Shown in pieces: positions 49,134-58,024 of a DNA stretch of 64,000 bases; the first letter of the stretch is position 1; every line of letters starts with the position of its first letter. Under the pieces are notes generated by a model. It ran no database searches. It was given only the letters and a program-made list of their open reading frames with translations, and had not been told where the DNA came from. Position numbers and translations under genes: made by a program. The stretch comes from Methanobacterium sp. ERen5 (GTDB taxonomy: Archaea; Methanobacteriota; Methanobacteria; Methanobacteriales; Methanobacteriaceae). The stretch covers positions 124,001 through 188,000 of the forward strand of contig CP099988.1 of assembly GCA_024167805.1 (NCBI GenBank). Reading direction: 5' to 3'.

Positions 49134-49343
49134 ATGAGCAAAAAAGAACGTGACACTTTATTTGAAAGAAAAACTAATGTTGGACCCTTCTCAAATTGTG
49201 CTGACATTAAACCTCAAAAAGAAGGATTTAATGATGCTATATGTGAAGTATGTGAAAAAGTATTTAAAACCAACAAAAATGTTTATATTTGTCCAGATTG
49301 TATTAAAAAGAAAAAAACAAAGATCGGATTGATTAAAAAGTAA
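49134..49343 (+). CDS. Small zinc-finger-like protein
   Basis: A 69-residue basic protein with two CxxC pairs (ICEVCEKVF and ICPDCIKKKK), fitting one zinc finger, and NCADIK before them. ATG 49134 has GGAG at 49124-49127 and is preferred over upstream ATGs. The C-terminus is rich in lysine. It is probably nucleic-acid-binding. Family unknown. Confidence 0.6.
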   Translation: MSKKERDTLFERKTNVGPFSNCADIKPQKEGFNDAICEVCEKVFKTNKNVYICPDCIKKKKTKIGLIKK

Positions 49344-49354
49344 TATATATTTTT

Positions 49355-49960
49355 TTATAGACATATTATAATGTCTATTTTTAATAGATCTAAAGTGTGT
49401 ACACTATAAAATTTAAAGATAAAGAACTGGTGTCGAAGTTTATCCGCCATGTCTGCTACACCATATGCAACAATAGCTGATACTACAGCTTCTGAACCTG
49501 CAAGCGCACCGACAGCTGCAGCTGCTTCAGTTAATTTTACGGCCACGGATAATGAAGCCATTGCTGTTGAGGCTGTTGTTGCTGCTACTGCGGTTCCTAT
49601 TACTACCCCCGCAACAATTACTCCACCACCTATTATGGAACTATCTTTTATTATTTTTGCTGTGCTTGGAGATGAATCATCCGAAGTATTGTTTGTGCTA
49701 TTCTCTGTTGGCTTAGTTGAGTTATCATTAGTTGTTGTGCCATTACCATATGTTACAATAGATCCATTAGTTTTTGCAGCTTCTGTTCTAACATTTCCCA
49801 CATCATCTATAACTTTAAATTCAGAAGGTTTTGCTGTATCCATAATTTCAATTTGTCTTGTTTCTTGACTTTTAGTTTTAGTTGCTGGAACAGTTTTAGA
49901 AACGGTATTCTGCTTTATTGTAGCAGTTTTAACTTTTATTTCTGATGGATTACTGGCAAC
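49355..49960 (-). pseudogene. Truncated surface-protein gene (5' end lost)
   Basis: The minus-strand frame is open from TAA at 49961-49963 to its stop at 49355, without a ribosome-site start. It reads SNPSEIKVKTATIKQNTVSK, a Thr/Lys-rich extracellular stretch, then NSTKPTENSTNNTSDDSSPS, a linker, and two hydrophobic segments (GGGVIVAGVVIGTAVAATTA, AAAVGALAGSEAVVSAIVAY). The style resembles the membrane-anchored part of the surface protein at 32714-34156. The N-terminal part is missing, replaced by an IS630-like remnant at 49965. It is a truncated gene. Confidence 0.6.
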
Positions 49961-49964
49961 TTAT

Positions 49965-50151
49965 TCTTTACCCCCATATTCACCAAAACTAAATCCTATA
50001 GAACAAGTATGGAAAACAATCAAACGAAAACTCTCAAAAAAATAAAAAACAAAATGTTAAAAATTCAATGTCACAAACTATAGATAAATTTCTTTCAACC
50101 TCAACCAAAAAATCATTATTAAATTTCCCATTCTTGTTTAACCTCTTTTAA
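49965..50151 (+). pseudogene. C-terminal remnant of an IS630-like transposase
   Basis: LPPYSPKLNPIEQVWKTIKR is the C-terminal DDE_3 motif (with the catalytic Glu in NPIEQ) of IS630-type transposases. After a break in the A-run near 50033-50040 a second frame (SMSQTIDKFLSTSTKKSLLN) gives a tail consistent with the family, though this part overlaps the end of the ecfA gene on the other strand. The rest of the transposase is gone. It abuts a truncated surface gene. Confidence 0.65.
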
Positions 50152-51891
50152 GGTTAGGGAGTTAGGCAAGTAGTCCTTCACCATACGATTAACAAATGTT
50201 GTATAAAAATTATTTTTAGAAAATACATTTGTTGGTGTATCATCAACCTGAATATTTCCATCAAACAACAATATGCTTCTTTCAGAATATTCCGCTGCAA
50301 AATCAATATCATGGGTGGTCATAATTATGGTTAAACCATTCTCTTGCAATTTTTTAAGTTTTAAACCCAACTGAATCTTAGAAACAGGATCAATACCCTT
50401 TGTAGGTTCATCTAAAAATAATACATCCGGTTTTGTTAATAAAGCCTTGGAAATAGCAATCTTTTGCTGTTCACCTCCACTGCAATCGTATGGATGTTTA
50501 TCTAACAATTTGGTAAGGTCAAACAAATCAATGAGATCATTTTTCTCATTACTATTTACATTTTTATTAAATTCTCCATGATTTTTAAAATTAGATGTGG
50601 ACTTCACATTGTTATTCCAAAAATTAAACTTTAATTTTTTCTTTTTTAAACTCGAATCATTTTTAGGAGTTTCTAAAGATGATTCTGATAACTCATCTTC
50701 AACAGTTTCTTCTTTGAAATGAACTTTAGGATTTTGGTTGACAAAAGCCAACTTAATATTATTTTTATACTTTATGTTTCCTTTAACGGGATCCATTAAT
50801 CCAGCTAATATTTGTATAAATGTAGTTTTGCCTGTGCCATTTCCACCTAAAATACTGATAAATTCACCATTATTTACATCAAGAAAAATACCATTTAACA
50901 CCATATGATCCTTCACATAGGCAAACCATATATTCTGACAATTGATCACGTGGTTTGGAATGTTTTGGAACTTCTCTTTTGATTCTGAACTTGTTTTATT
51001 GGTTGATCCATTCCATAATGATATTTTTGAGTCATAGATTTTTTTCAAATGTTCATCTATTAGTTTTAAATTGGCACGACCCTCCCTAATATTAAGTGGA
51101 ATTTTTGCTTTATCAAGTAAACTATATTTGGATTGTAACATGAAATGAATTCTAGTTACATATGGGAGATAATTTTTGAATATATTACTTTTTTGAGCTT
51201 CTGTACTTATTTGTCGGGGTTTATCTGCATATTTTATTTTTCCCCCTTCTAAAAAAACAGCTCTGTCAATAAATGGGAATATATTATCTATTTTATGTTC
51301 TGTTAAAATTATTGTGATGGAAAATTCTTCATTTAACCTTCTAAGTATGGATAAAAAATCATAAGCAGCTATTGGATCAAGTTGTGAAGTAGGTTCATCT
51401 AAAAGAAGTAATCTTGGCTTTAATACTAACAGAGAACATAGGTTGACCAATTGTTTCTGTCCACCTGAGAGTTCATTTATATTTTTATATAAATATTTGT
51501 CAAGACCAAAAAATGCGGTCATTTCAGCTATTCTATTTCGTATTTCCCGGTGGGGTAAACCCATATTCTCCAATGAAAACGCTATTTCCTGCAGAACATT
51601 GTCTGAAACGAATTGATCTTCGGGGTTTTGGAACAAATAACCTATTTCTGATGCAGACTTTTCATCTTCAAGTTTCCTTATGTTCAATCCATCGTAGTAT
51701 ATTGCTCCTTCTGATTTTCCAATTGGACGAATTTCATTTTTCATATTTGCTAATATTGTTGTTTTCCCGGATCCCGAAGGTCCACAAAACAAAACAAACT
51801 CTCCCTCATTTACTTCAAAATTAATGTCAGACAGGATTTTTTCTTGATCTGAATATCTGAAACAGAAATCTTCAAATTTTATTAAACTCAA
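50119..51891 (-). CDS. ECF transporter ATPase, fused EcfA-EcfA' (two ABC domains)
   Basis: About 590 residues with two full ABC domains. First: GPSGSGKTT (Walker A), YLFQNPEDQFV (Q-loop), LSGGQKQLVN (signature), RLLLLDEPTSQLDP (Walker B). Second: GGNGTGKTT, LAFVNQNPKVH, CSGGEQQKIA, VLFLDEPTKGIDP. Both are catalytically complete. Domain two has an unusual insert of about 50 Lys/Asn/Ser-rich residues between Q-loop and signature (for example SSLKKKKLKFNFWNNN). TTG 51891 is chosen since GGGGAGA lies before it. It powers the ECF transporter with EcfT, 41 bp upstream, and the S component across the divergent region. Confidence 0.88.
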   Translation of the reverse strand: MSLIKFEDFCFRYSDQEKILSDINFEVNEGEFVLFCGPSGSGKTTILANMKNEIRPIGKSEGAIYYDGLNIRKLEDEKSASEIGYLFQNPEDQFVSDNVLQEIAFSLENMGLPHREIRNRIAEMTAFFGLDKYLYKNINELSGGQKQLVNLCSLLVLKPRLLLLDEPTSQLDPIAAYDFLSILRRLNEEFSITIILTEHKIDNIFPFIDRAVFLEGGKIKYADKPRQISTEAQKSNIFKNYLPYVTRIHFMLQSKYSLLDKAKIPLNIREGRANLKLIDEHLKKIYDSKISLWNGSTNKTSSESKEKFQNIPNHVINCQNIWFAYVKDHMVLNGIFLDVNNGEFISILGGNGTGKTTFIQILAGLMDPVKGNIKYKNNIKLAFVNQNPKVHFKEETVEDELSESSLETPKNDSSLKKKKLKFNFWNNNVKSTSNFKNHGEFNKNVNSNEKNDLIDLFDLTKLLDKHPYDCSGGEQQKIAISKALLTKPDVLFLDEPTKGIDPVSKIQLGLKLKKLQENGLTIIMTTHDIDFAAEYSERSILLFDGNIQVDDTPTNVFSKNNFYTTFVNRMVKDYLPNSLTLKEVKQEWEI

Positions 51892-51932
51892 ACTTAATCT
51901 CCCCAAATTTTTTTTAATTCTGTAATTCTAAA

Positions 51933-52805
51933 TCATTCCCAAATTAATTTCTCCTTAATTTCTAGATAAATTAAGGGCAAAAGTAAGAATAGAAGTGATA
52001 AATAATAAATATTTACAGTGCTTTCAGAATCAGAAAACATTAAAGTAGGATATATCTCTATTCTTCCAAATCCCTGAGTTAAACCAATGATACAAATTAA
52101 AAGTGAAAAAGAAATAAATCCAGTAAGCATATAATCTATCTTGTGAAATTTGTATGAAAGGTAACTAGTTCTTTCTTTTATACCATAACCCCTGGCTTTC
52201 ATGGATTTTGCTGTGATCATTGATTCTTCTAAAGACCAGGAAACTACAACAACCAGTAAATTAGCTGTTTTACTAATTTTTTCGACCATTGAGTTTTTAT
52301 TTGTGTTAGAATATTGTTTTTCATTGAATTTAGAAATTTTATTCACTTCATTTAATCTATAGTTAAAAAGTGGAATAAATCGCAACGCCATTATAATTAC
52401 CATAGATATGTTTGGAAATCTTTTAGAAAAAATATAGAGCATTTCTTGATATGAAACTGTCTTGTTATACGATGTAAATGTCAATAATATGATTAGAAGA
52501 GACAAGCTCATTATAATACCATAAGTTAAGGCTTCAAGGGTGATAAAATAATTTCCAATTATGTATATCTTTGTTGTACCAACATGAGAAACAACTGGAT
52601 TTAAAAGTATAATAATTACCGACATTGGAACGAAAAATTTGAGAGTGGTCTTCAATTCGTTTCCGATGCCTTGTAAGATAATTAAAGCCACGATACAAAT
52701 TAAAAAGGTAATTAAATAGTAAGGATTATTGTATATAAACGCAAAAAGCACTAAGATCATGTAATATGTAATGTAAATTGCAGGGTGTATCACTGTTAAT
52801 TTCAT
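51933..52805 (-). CDS. ECF transporter transmembrane coupling protein EcfT
   Basis: A 290-residue membrane protein with about six helices. The coupling helix motif is SMKARGYGIKERTSY (the AxARG pattern), where EcfT contacts the two ATPase domains. Early segments (FAFIYNNPYYLITFLICIVA) and MVIIMALRFIPLFNYRLNEV are typical. The gene precedes ecfA on the same strand, with 41 bp between. Neither a dedicated group nor a shared one can be told from this alone, but the nearby S component, MtrA paralogue and cbiZ suggest a dedicated corrinoid transporter. Confidence 0.85.
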   Translation of the reverse strand: MKLTVIHPAIYITYYMILVLFAFIYNNPYYLITFLICIVALIILQGIGNELKTTLKFFVPMSVIIILLNPVVSHVGTTKIYIIGNYFITLEALTYGIIMSLSLLIILLTFTSYNKTVSYQEMLYIFSKRFPNISMVIIMALRFIPLFNYRLNEVNKISKFNEKQYSNTNKNSMVEKISKTANLLVVVVSWSLEESMITAKSMKARGYGIKERTSYLSYKFHKIDYMLTGFISFSLLICIIGLTQGFGRIEIYPTLMFSDSESTVNIYYLSLLFLLLPLIYLEIKEKLIWE

Positions 52806-52878
52806 TTATTTAATCCTCAATCTTGTTTTTTGATAAAATTACTGGACCTTACATTGATTTTTGAAAAAAATATGAGGA

Positions 52879-52900
52879 GTAACCTAGGAGGACAGGTTAC
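52879..52900. promoter_or_regulatory. Inverted repeat in the ecfT-mtrA divergent region
   Basis: GTAACCTaggaggacAGGTTAC is a perfect 7-bp inverted repeat with an eight-base spacer. It lies 74 bp before the ecfT start and about 200 bp before the MtrA-paralogue start. A candidate operator for shared control of the locus. Confidence 0.45.
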
Positions 52901-53096
52901 ATATTTTGACTTATTTAGAAAAGATAAAGGAACTTATGGACCCCTTTAATTATTTTTTTAATAGTCAAACCATCAATCAATTTTTATAAACAACATAGTA
53001 TTTAAAGTTTACTTGAATTATTATCAAGTAAATTGGATATATTTATATTCTATTTAGTACAATTAGTATTAATTTAAATATTATGGAGATGTTATT

Positions 53097-53663
53097 TTGG
53101 TTGAAAAAAAATCACCAGCAAAAGGCTGGCCAATAATAAATGGAGATTACATCGTAGGTGATCCCCAGAGTTGTGTTGCTGCAACCACCTTAGCTTCACA
53201 TATAGAAAATATTCCCATAGAAGCAGGAGCTGCAATAGCAGGACCTTGTAAAACAGAAAATTTAGGAATAGAAAAAATGATAGCAAACATCATATCCAAT
53301 CCAAACATTAGGTTTCTAATACTATGTGGATCAGAAGTACAAGGACATATAACAGGTCAAAGTATTGAATCTTTACACAAACACGGATTAGATCCCGAAA
53401 AAGGCAAAATCGAAGGTGCTAAAGGAGCTATTCCATACATAGAAAACATGACCAAAGAAGCAATTCAACGATTCCAACAACAACTTGAAATAATCAGCTT
53501 AATTGATGTGGAGGATTCCAAACAAATTCAATCCAAGGTCAAAGAATGTATTGAAAAGGACCCTGGAGCTACAGAAGAAAAAACCTTGATTCTCACATTA
53601 GAAGATGATGAAGAAAATTTAGTCAAAAATAAGAAAAATTATTGGAATAAAAAACATACATAG
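53097..53663 (+). CDS. MtrA paralogue (corrinoid-binding methyltransferase subunit A), no membrane anchor
   Basis: A 188-residue protein of the MtrA family. MtrA is the corrinoid-carrying subunit of the Na+-pumping methyl-H4MPT:coenzyme M methyltransferase. Opening [20 protein letters not shown] is the family start; [20 protein letters not shown] contains the His (H84, counted from this start) that ligates cobalt in MtrA, and [20 protein letters not shown] follows. Length is shorter than in the complex: the C-terminal membrane helix is missing and the tail is polar ([18 protein letters not shown]), so it is probably soluble. It is not next to mtr genes but among ECF and cbiZ genes. It starts at TTG 53097 after GGAGATG. 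A role in carrying or sensing corrinoid is inferred. Confidence 0.88.
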   Translation: MVEKKSPAKGWPIINGDYIVGDPQSCVAATTLASHIENIPIEAGAAIAGPCKTENLGIEKMIANIISNPNIRFLILCGSEVQGHITGQSIESLHKHGLDPEKGKIEGAKGAIPYIENMTKEAIQRFQQQLEIISLIDVEDSKQIQSKVKECIEKDPGATEEKTLILTLEDDEENLVKNKKNYWNKKHT

Positions 53664-53752
53664 CACCTTAGTATCGATTAATGAATCATAAATCAAATAT
53701 TTAGCATTATGCTATCATATAAATGACTTATAGAATTTTATGGGGTGAAATT

Positions 53753-54388
53753 TTGGATTATATGACTTTAAACGGTTGGATATTATTATTAATAATAATC
53801 ATTGGTGTATTTTTAGCCTTTTTTAGAATTTTTGAGAGATCAAAACCTAGTGTTGAAAACTTGGTGTTGATTGCTGTTCTCATTGCAATAGCAATTTTAG
53901 GAACACTTCCCACTGCTGCAGTACCCGGAGTTCAGGCTGCATCCTTTATTATTATAGTAACAGGAATAATTTTTGGTAGAAAAATCGGATTCATTACAGG
54001 AGCATTAACTCCACTAGTACTAGGTTTATTTTTAGGAATCGGTTTTTGGACAGTTCTTCAAATGGTAGCATGGGGATTGATGGGTTTAACCGCAGGAATA
54101 TTTAGTTATAGACTAGAACAAAACCAATACTTAAGGGCCAGTTTTGGTTTTGTTTGGGGATTTTTGTTTGGATGGATCACAAATATTTCCATGTTACCTT
54201 TTTTAAGCACTATAAATTTCACAGCAGTTCTTGGGGTTTATATTGCAAGTTTTCCATTTGATTTCATGCATGGAGTTACTAATGCTATTCTACTTCTCCT
54301 ATTCTTCGGTATATTTGAGAGAATATTCAAAAGAGCAAAGAGCAAATTTATCAATCCAGAACAATTGGAAAAAATCAACATGACCTAA
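53753..54388 (+). CDS. ECF transporter S component, probable corrinoid specificity
   Basis: About 211 residues, six helices. The arrangement fits S components: after a first helix (WILLLIIIIGVFLAFFRIFE) come VENLVLIAVLIAIAILGTLP and FGRKIGFITGALTPLVLGLF with FWTVLQMVAWGLMGLTAGIF, typical of vitamin S components and not of permeases. It ends with a charged tail. It lies 89 bp after the MtrA paralogue, in one direction, and opposite ecfT-ecfA. The substrate is not proven; the corrinoid genes around it favour cobalamin or cobinamide. Start TTG 53753 or ATG 53762; GGGGTGA at 53742-53748 fits neither perfectly. Confidence 0.8.
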   Translation: MDYMTLNGWILLLIIIIGVFLAFFRIFERSKPSVENLVLIAVLIAIAILGTLPTAAVPGVQAASFIIIVTGIIFGRKIGFITGALTPLVLGLFLGIGFWTVLQMVAWGLMGLTAGIFSYRLEQNQYLRASFGFVWGFLFGWITNISMLPFLSTINFTAVLGVYIASFPFDFMHGVTNAILLLLFFGIFERIFKRAKSKFINPEQLEKINMT

Positions 54389-54480
54389 AAAAAGTATTTA
54401 AATAATTAAATTTCATTTTTTTAGGTGTAAGGGAAAAGTGTTAAGATAGAAATGAAAATTTTGTTACATTGTTTTAAATA

Positions 54481-55581
54481 TTAAGATGAGTGTTTTAAAT
54501 AGTCCTTTATATTTTCTGTCCAATAGTTAATTATTGAATTTTCGATATCCATTTCTGAAGAGTTTAATTTGTAGTTGTTGAAAAATGATTTCATAAGGTT
54601 ATAAGCTGCTTTTTTGCCTGCTTCTTCTGGTATCATTTTCCATCTTACTTCATCCTCTATATGCAACATTGCTACTATCGCTGCCACTACTACAGGATCC
54701 TTGGATAACTGTTTTAAATTGTCAACAGATATATTTTGAAGTTTTTCTGGTTTATTAACATAATTTAGATAAGATGTTTCAGTTATCCCAAATCTTTCCA
54801 TCCTAACAATCATGTCGAGTTGTGATTCTGGAGTTATGTTAGATTCATTTGAAAGAGCTTTTTGTGTAGCCTCGATTATGCTAGTTCCTATGAGTTCACC
54901 TAACTTTGAGTGTTTACTGGCATTTGTAAGTTTATTTTTACTGTTCATATTGGATATTAATATGATACCATCAGTTCCTGTTCCAGTTGCAATCTCCATT
55001 GAATACTTGCTTGGAACCATGAGTCTTTGAAGTGCTGCAGCTTTCGCTTCAACTGCAGTCATCATAGCTTTTGTAAGGGTACATTCATCAAGATGGGCCT
55101 CAATTATTAGGATGGTGTTGATGGTCCCAATTTTAGTGATGAACCTTCCATCTTCTTCATAGAATGATGCTTCATCGCCAGCTGTTCCTGCATTGCACGT
55201 TACTCCTCCTGTAACTATGGCTGTAACATCAATGTCCTTGAATGATTTTTTAGAAACTGCATAATTTTCGATATTTGCTGCTGTTAAGAGGCCTGAAACT
55301 TTTTCGGGATTAAAACCTAATTTTTTAGCTTTTTTATACATATAATCTGGAATTGACTGATCTTCCAATTCATCAAGAAGTTTTTGATCTAGTTGGTGAT
55401 TAAATATTGCTTCTAAATTTTCTTTGTAACCTCCATTTAATACAGAAGTAGAGAGTGTGTTACAATTTATCGGAAGTTCGCCAACAAGACACTTATCAAA
55501 TACAGAAAAGATTATTCCACTGCCTGTTTTCAAAATAAACGATGTATCATTGTTATTAATAAATTCTTTTTTACATGCCAA
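54481..55581 (-). CDS. cbiZ: Adenosylcobinamide amidohydrolase CbiZ
   Basis: A 366-residue enzyme of the CbiZ family, which cuts the aminopropanol side chain from adenosylcobinamide (or pseudo-B12) to give adenosylcobyric acid, the entry of salvaged corrinoids into archaeal cobamide synthesis. Conserved segments: DVTAIVTGGVTCNAGTAGDE, IGTINTILIIEAHLDECTLT, VEAKAAALQRLMVPSKYSME and IATGTGTDGIILISN. A C-terminal part of about 120 residues (from LGELIGTSIIEATQKAL) is family-typical. It starts at TTG 55581 with AAGGTTGTG upstream. It converges with the S component gene, and together they form a salvage locus. Confidence 0.92.
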   Translation of the reverse strand: MACKKEFINNNDTSFILKTGSGIIFSVFDKCLVGELPINCNTLSTSVLNGGYKENLEAIFNHQLDQKLLDELEDQSIPDYMYKKAKKLGFNPEKVSGLLTAANIENYAVSKKSFKDIDVTAIVTGGVTCNAGTAGDEASFYEEDGRFITKIGTINTILIIEAHLDECTLTKAMMTAVEAKAAALQRLMVPSKYSMEIATGTGTDGIILISNMNSKNKLTNASKHSKLGELIGTSIIEATQKALSNESNITPESQLDMIVRMERFGITETSYLNYVNKPEKLQNISVDNLKQLSKDPVVVAAIVAMLHIEDEVRWKMIPEEAGKKAAYNLMKSFFNNYKLNSSEMDIENSIINYWTENIKDYLKHSS

Positions 55582-55971
55582 TACTACACAACCTTAATTT
55601 AATTAGTTTAGTTTGATGGTTATAGTCATAAATTAATTTTTATACTCATTACCCTACTCAAATACTTCAATTAATAAATGATATTCGTGTTTGAAACTAG
55701 GAATTAATAAAGTTTACCTTAATTTTTATAAAATAATCTTGAATAAATTATGTAATATAGATATGGTAATAACATAATTAAATTTCCACCATTAATTAAA
55801 ATTGAATGAGTAAAGTGGTTGGTGTAGAATAAGAATCTTCCTAATATTAAAAGGGTAAATATTTTTAAATTATATTTCTTAGGGGATAAATACGGAATTT
55901 GTCATGAATAATCACAATTATATGGTATAAAGAACATATACAATAGTACAAGCTACAAAGGAGGTGAAAAA
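55582..55971. other. Divergent promoter region between cbiZ and the repeat membrane protein
   Basis: About 390 AT-rich bases. It must contain the cbiZ promoter and that of the gene at 55972. The GTAACCT/AGGTTAC repeat seen before ecfT is not found here. No gene. Confidence 0.4.
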
Positions 55972-56952
55972 ATGGTCGACGTAAAAGAAATTAAATCCAT
56001 TGAACTGGTGCCTTTCACACTTATGACATCTTCAATTAGCGCTATTTTAGGCCTTATATACGCAATATTACTACTAATCGCATTTGGAGCATTATCCGCA
56101 TTTTTACCAGGAGCTGCACTCATATTTGCAAGCTTAGGTATTTCCATGATAATCCTCTACCCTCTAGGAACATTTCTAGTTTACATTGTTCTATCGTTCT
56201 TAACTGCACTCCTCTACAACGCATTTGTACCAAAACTTGGCGGTATAAAATTGGGATTAGAAGGAGATCAGATAACATCGTTGCCAGTAGTGTCATTTGC
56301 ACTGATTCAATCAGCTGTTGCAGCAGCATGGGCTTTGATAGTTGGATTACTATTAACCGCAATAATTTTACCATTAACAACACTCATAAGCACAGTAATC
56401 CCCCTAGTTATGCAACTTGGAGTTGATGTAATCAACAATGCAACTGCAATGTTGAGTACCAGCACCATAGCAAATAACGTATCTATCAATGCAACTAACT
56501 TAACAGCCGCAAATCTTCCAAACGGCTCTACCGTAGGAACTGGAGGCGTAGTGTTGGCATTGATGTTGATAATTGGATTACCAATTGCAGTTTTCATTTT
56601 CGTATTCATTGGAACTGCCTTGGCTTCAATCTTCTACAACTTCTTAATACCAAGAGTTGGTGGAGTTAAATTGTTGTTTGCACAAGCAGGATCAGCACAT
56701 GAGATAACATCCATCCCAGTCGTTGCAGCTTCTTTAGCAATTGCTGTAGTCGCACTTATATTTGGTATCATAAGTGGACTAGTTGGTTTAATTGGTATGG
56801 CATCAGCAGGAAATGCAGTTGGTGGAGTTGAATTCCTCATATATGATATCATAAGATATTTTGTAGGAACCTTCATAATGGTTGCAATAGTAACCATAAT
56901 CTACAACTTCTTAGCACCAAAAATCGGAGGAATTCAGTTAAAACTTGAATAA
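55972..56952 (+). CDS. Large membrane protein with three related repeats
   Basis: A 326-residue membrane protein. Three related units can be seen: LLYNAFVPKLGGIKLGLEG with ITSLPVVSFAL, IFYNFLIPRVGGVKLLFAQ with ITSIPVVAASLAI, and IIYNFLAPKIGGIQLKLE at the very end. The first unit is also preceded by IKSIELVPFTLMTSSI at the N-terminus, so the units are about 110 residues, each with two to three helices, joined by a short amphipathic beta element. An extracellular-looking loop has many N-T/S sites (NNVSINATNLTAANLPNGST). A very strong site, AAAGGAGGTGA, precedes ATG 55972. It must be highly expressed. Function unknown. Confidence 0.75.
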   Translation: MVDVKEIKSIELVPFTLMTSSISAILGLIYAILLLIAFGALSAFLPGAALIFASLGISMIILYPLGTFLVYIVLSFLTALLYNAFVPKLGGIKLGLEGDQITSLPVVSFALIQSAVAAAWALIVGLLLTAIILPLTTLISTVIPLVMQLGVDVINNATAMLSTSTIANNVSINATNLTAANLPNGSTVGTGGVVLALMLIIGLPIAVFIFVFIGTALASIFYNFLIPRVGGVKLLFAQAGSAHEITSIPVVAASLAIAVVALIFGIISGLVGLIGMASAGNAVGGVEFLIYDIIRYFVGTFIMVAIVTIIYNFLAPKIGGIQLKLE

Positions 56953-56977
56953 AGGCATTTTAAGACCTTTATTTTTT
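56951..56977 (+). terminator. Hairpin and T-run after the repeat membrane protein
   Basis: AAAGG (56951-56955) and CCTTT (56966-56970) can pair around a ten-base loop and are followed by a run of seven T and later another. It overlaps the stop codon of the gene. Confidence 0.6.
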
Positions 56978-57103
56978 TATTTTTTTAGAATTGTTATTTG
57001 TTTAATATTCCTTTTCAACTATTTTATTAAAAACATATTACAGATAAAATATATATTTTTTATAAGTAGTTTATTTGTTAAATTAAGATCTGGGCTGATA
57101 AAT

Positions 57104-58024
57104 TTGATAGACGCAGAAAATCTCACAAGAAAGTTTGATGATTTGATTGCTGTAGATAATCTCAGCTTTCATATTGATGAAGGAGAAGTTTTTGGTTTTT
57201 TAGGACCTAATGGTGCAGGGAAAACCACAACTATTAGAATGCTTAGTTGTTTGATATCCAAAACCAGTGGGGAAGCTAGAATTGCAGGATATGACACTTC
57301 AGATGAATCAGAAAGTTTAAAAATCAGGAAGTTAATTGGATTGCTCCCTGAAAATGTTGGGCTCTACGATGATTTGAGTGCCTATAAAAATTTAGATTTT
57401 TATGGGAAACTGTATGATTGTTCTTTAAGTAAGAGGGAAGAAAATATTGAACATTTTCTTAAGATGTTGGGTCTGTGGGATAAAAGAGATGTGAATGCTG
57501 GTACATTCTCCAAGGGAATGAAGCAAAAACTTGCAATTGCCAGAACTTTAATTCATGACCCTGAAATATTGTTTTTAGATGAACCAACAGCAAATTTAGA
57601 TCCTGAATCATCCAAAACTGTCCGAGAATTTATACTGGATCTTAAAAATGAAAATAAAACCATATTTATCAACACCCACAACTTGGATGAAGCCCAGAGA
57701 ATATGCGATAAGATTGGAATCTTTAACAAAAAATTAATGGCCATAGGATCTCCTGAAGACTTGGAAAGGTCTGTTTGGAGTAATAAAACAGTTATTCAAT
57801 TAAAAAGGGTAACTGAAAAAATTTTAGAATCGTTGGAGAGTTTAAGTATTGGCAAATTCACATCCAACGATACAGAAATCAAGATTGATGTAAATAATCC
57901 TGAGTTGGATAATCCTTTAATCGTCAATACAATTGTTGCTGCAGGTGGCGAAGTTCAATACGTTAATAGGTTAAGCCCGACCCTTGAAGATGCATATCTT
58001 AAAATTGTGAAGGGTGGTAAATGA
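57104..58024 (+). CDS. ABC-2 type transporter ATPase
   Basis: A 306-residue ABC ATPase. GPNGAGKTTTIRMLSC is Walker A, GLLPENVGLYDDLSAYKNLD the Q-loop region, FSKGMKQKLAIARTLIHDPE the signature (with SKGMKQK as in Nat/Ccm-type exporters), ILFLDEPTANLDPE Walker B and INTHNLDEAQRICDKIG the H-loop. The C-terminal 80 residues (TVIQLKRVTEKILESLESLS) are typical of drug or lipid exporter ATPases. TTG 57104 (MIDAENLTRKFDD) is the likely start; the longer frame upstream is hydrophobic and not conserved. It overlaps the permease start and forms an operon with it. Confidence 0.88.
   Translation: MIDAENLTRKFDDLIAVDNLSFHIDEGEVFGFLGPNGAGKTTTIRMLSCLISKTSGEARIAGYDTSDESESLKIRKLIGLLPENVGLYDDLSAYKNLDFYGKLYDCSLSKREENIEHFLKMLGLWDKRDVNAGTFSKGMKQKLAIARTLIHDPEILFLDEPTANLDPESSKTVREFILDLKNENKTIFINTHNLDEAQRICDKIGIFNKKLMAIGSPEDLERSVWSNKTVIQLKRVTEKILESLESLSIGKFTSNDTEIKIDVNNPELDNPLIVNTIVAAGGEVQYVNRLSPTLEDAYLKIVKGGK

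Noticed and set aside
49449..49868. Plus-strand frame opposite the truncated surface gene
   Set aside because: It is the mirror of a low-complexity Ala/Thr/Val-rich protein on the other strand; no ribosome site or family.
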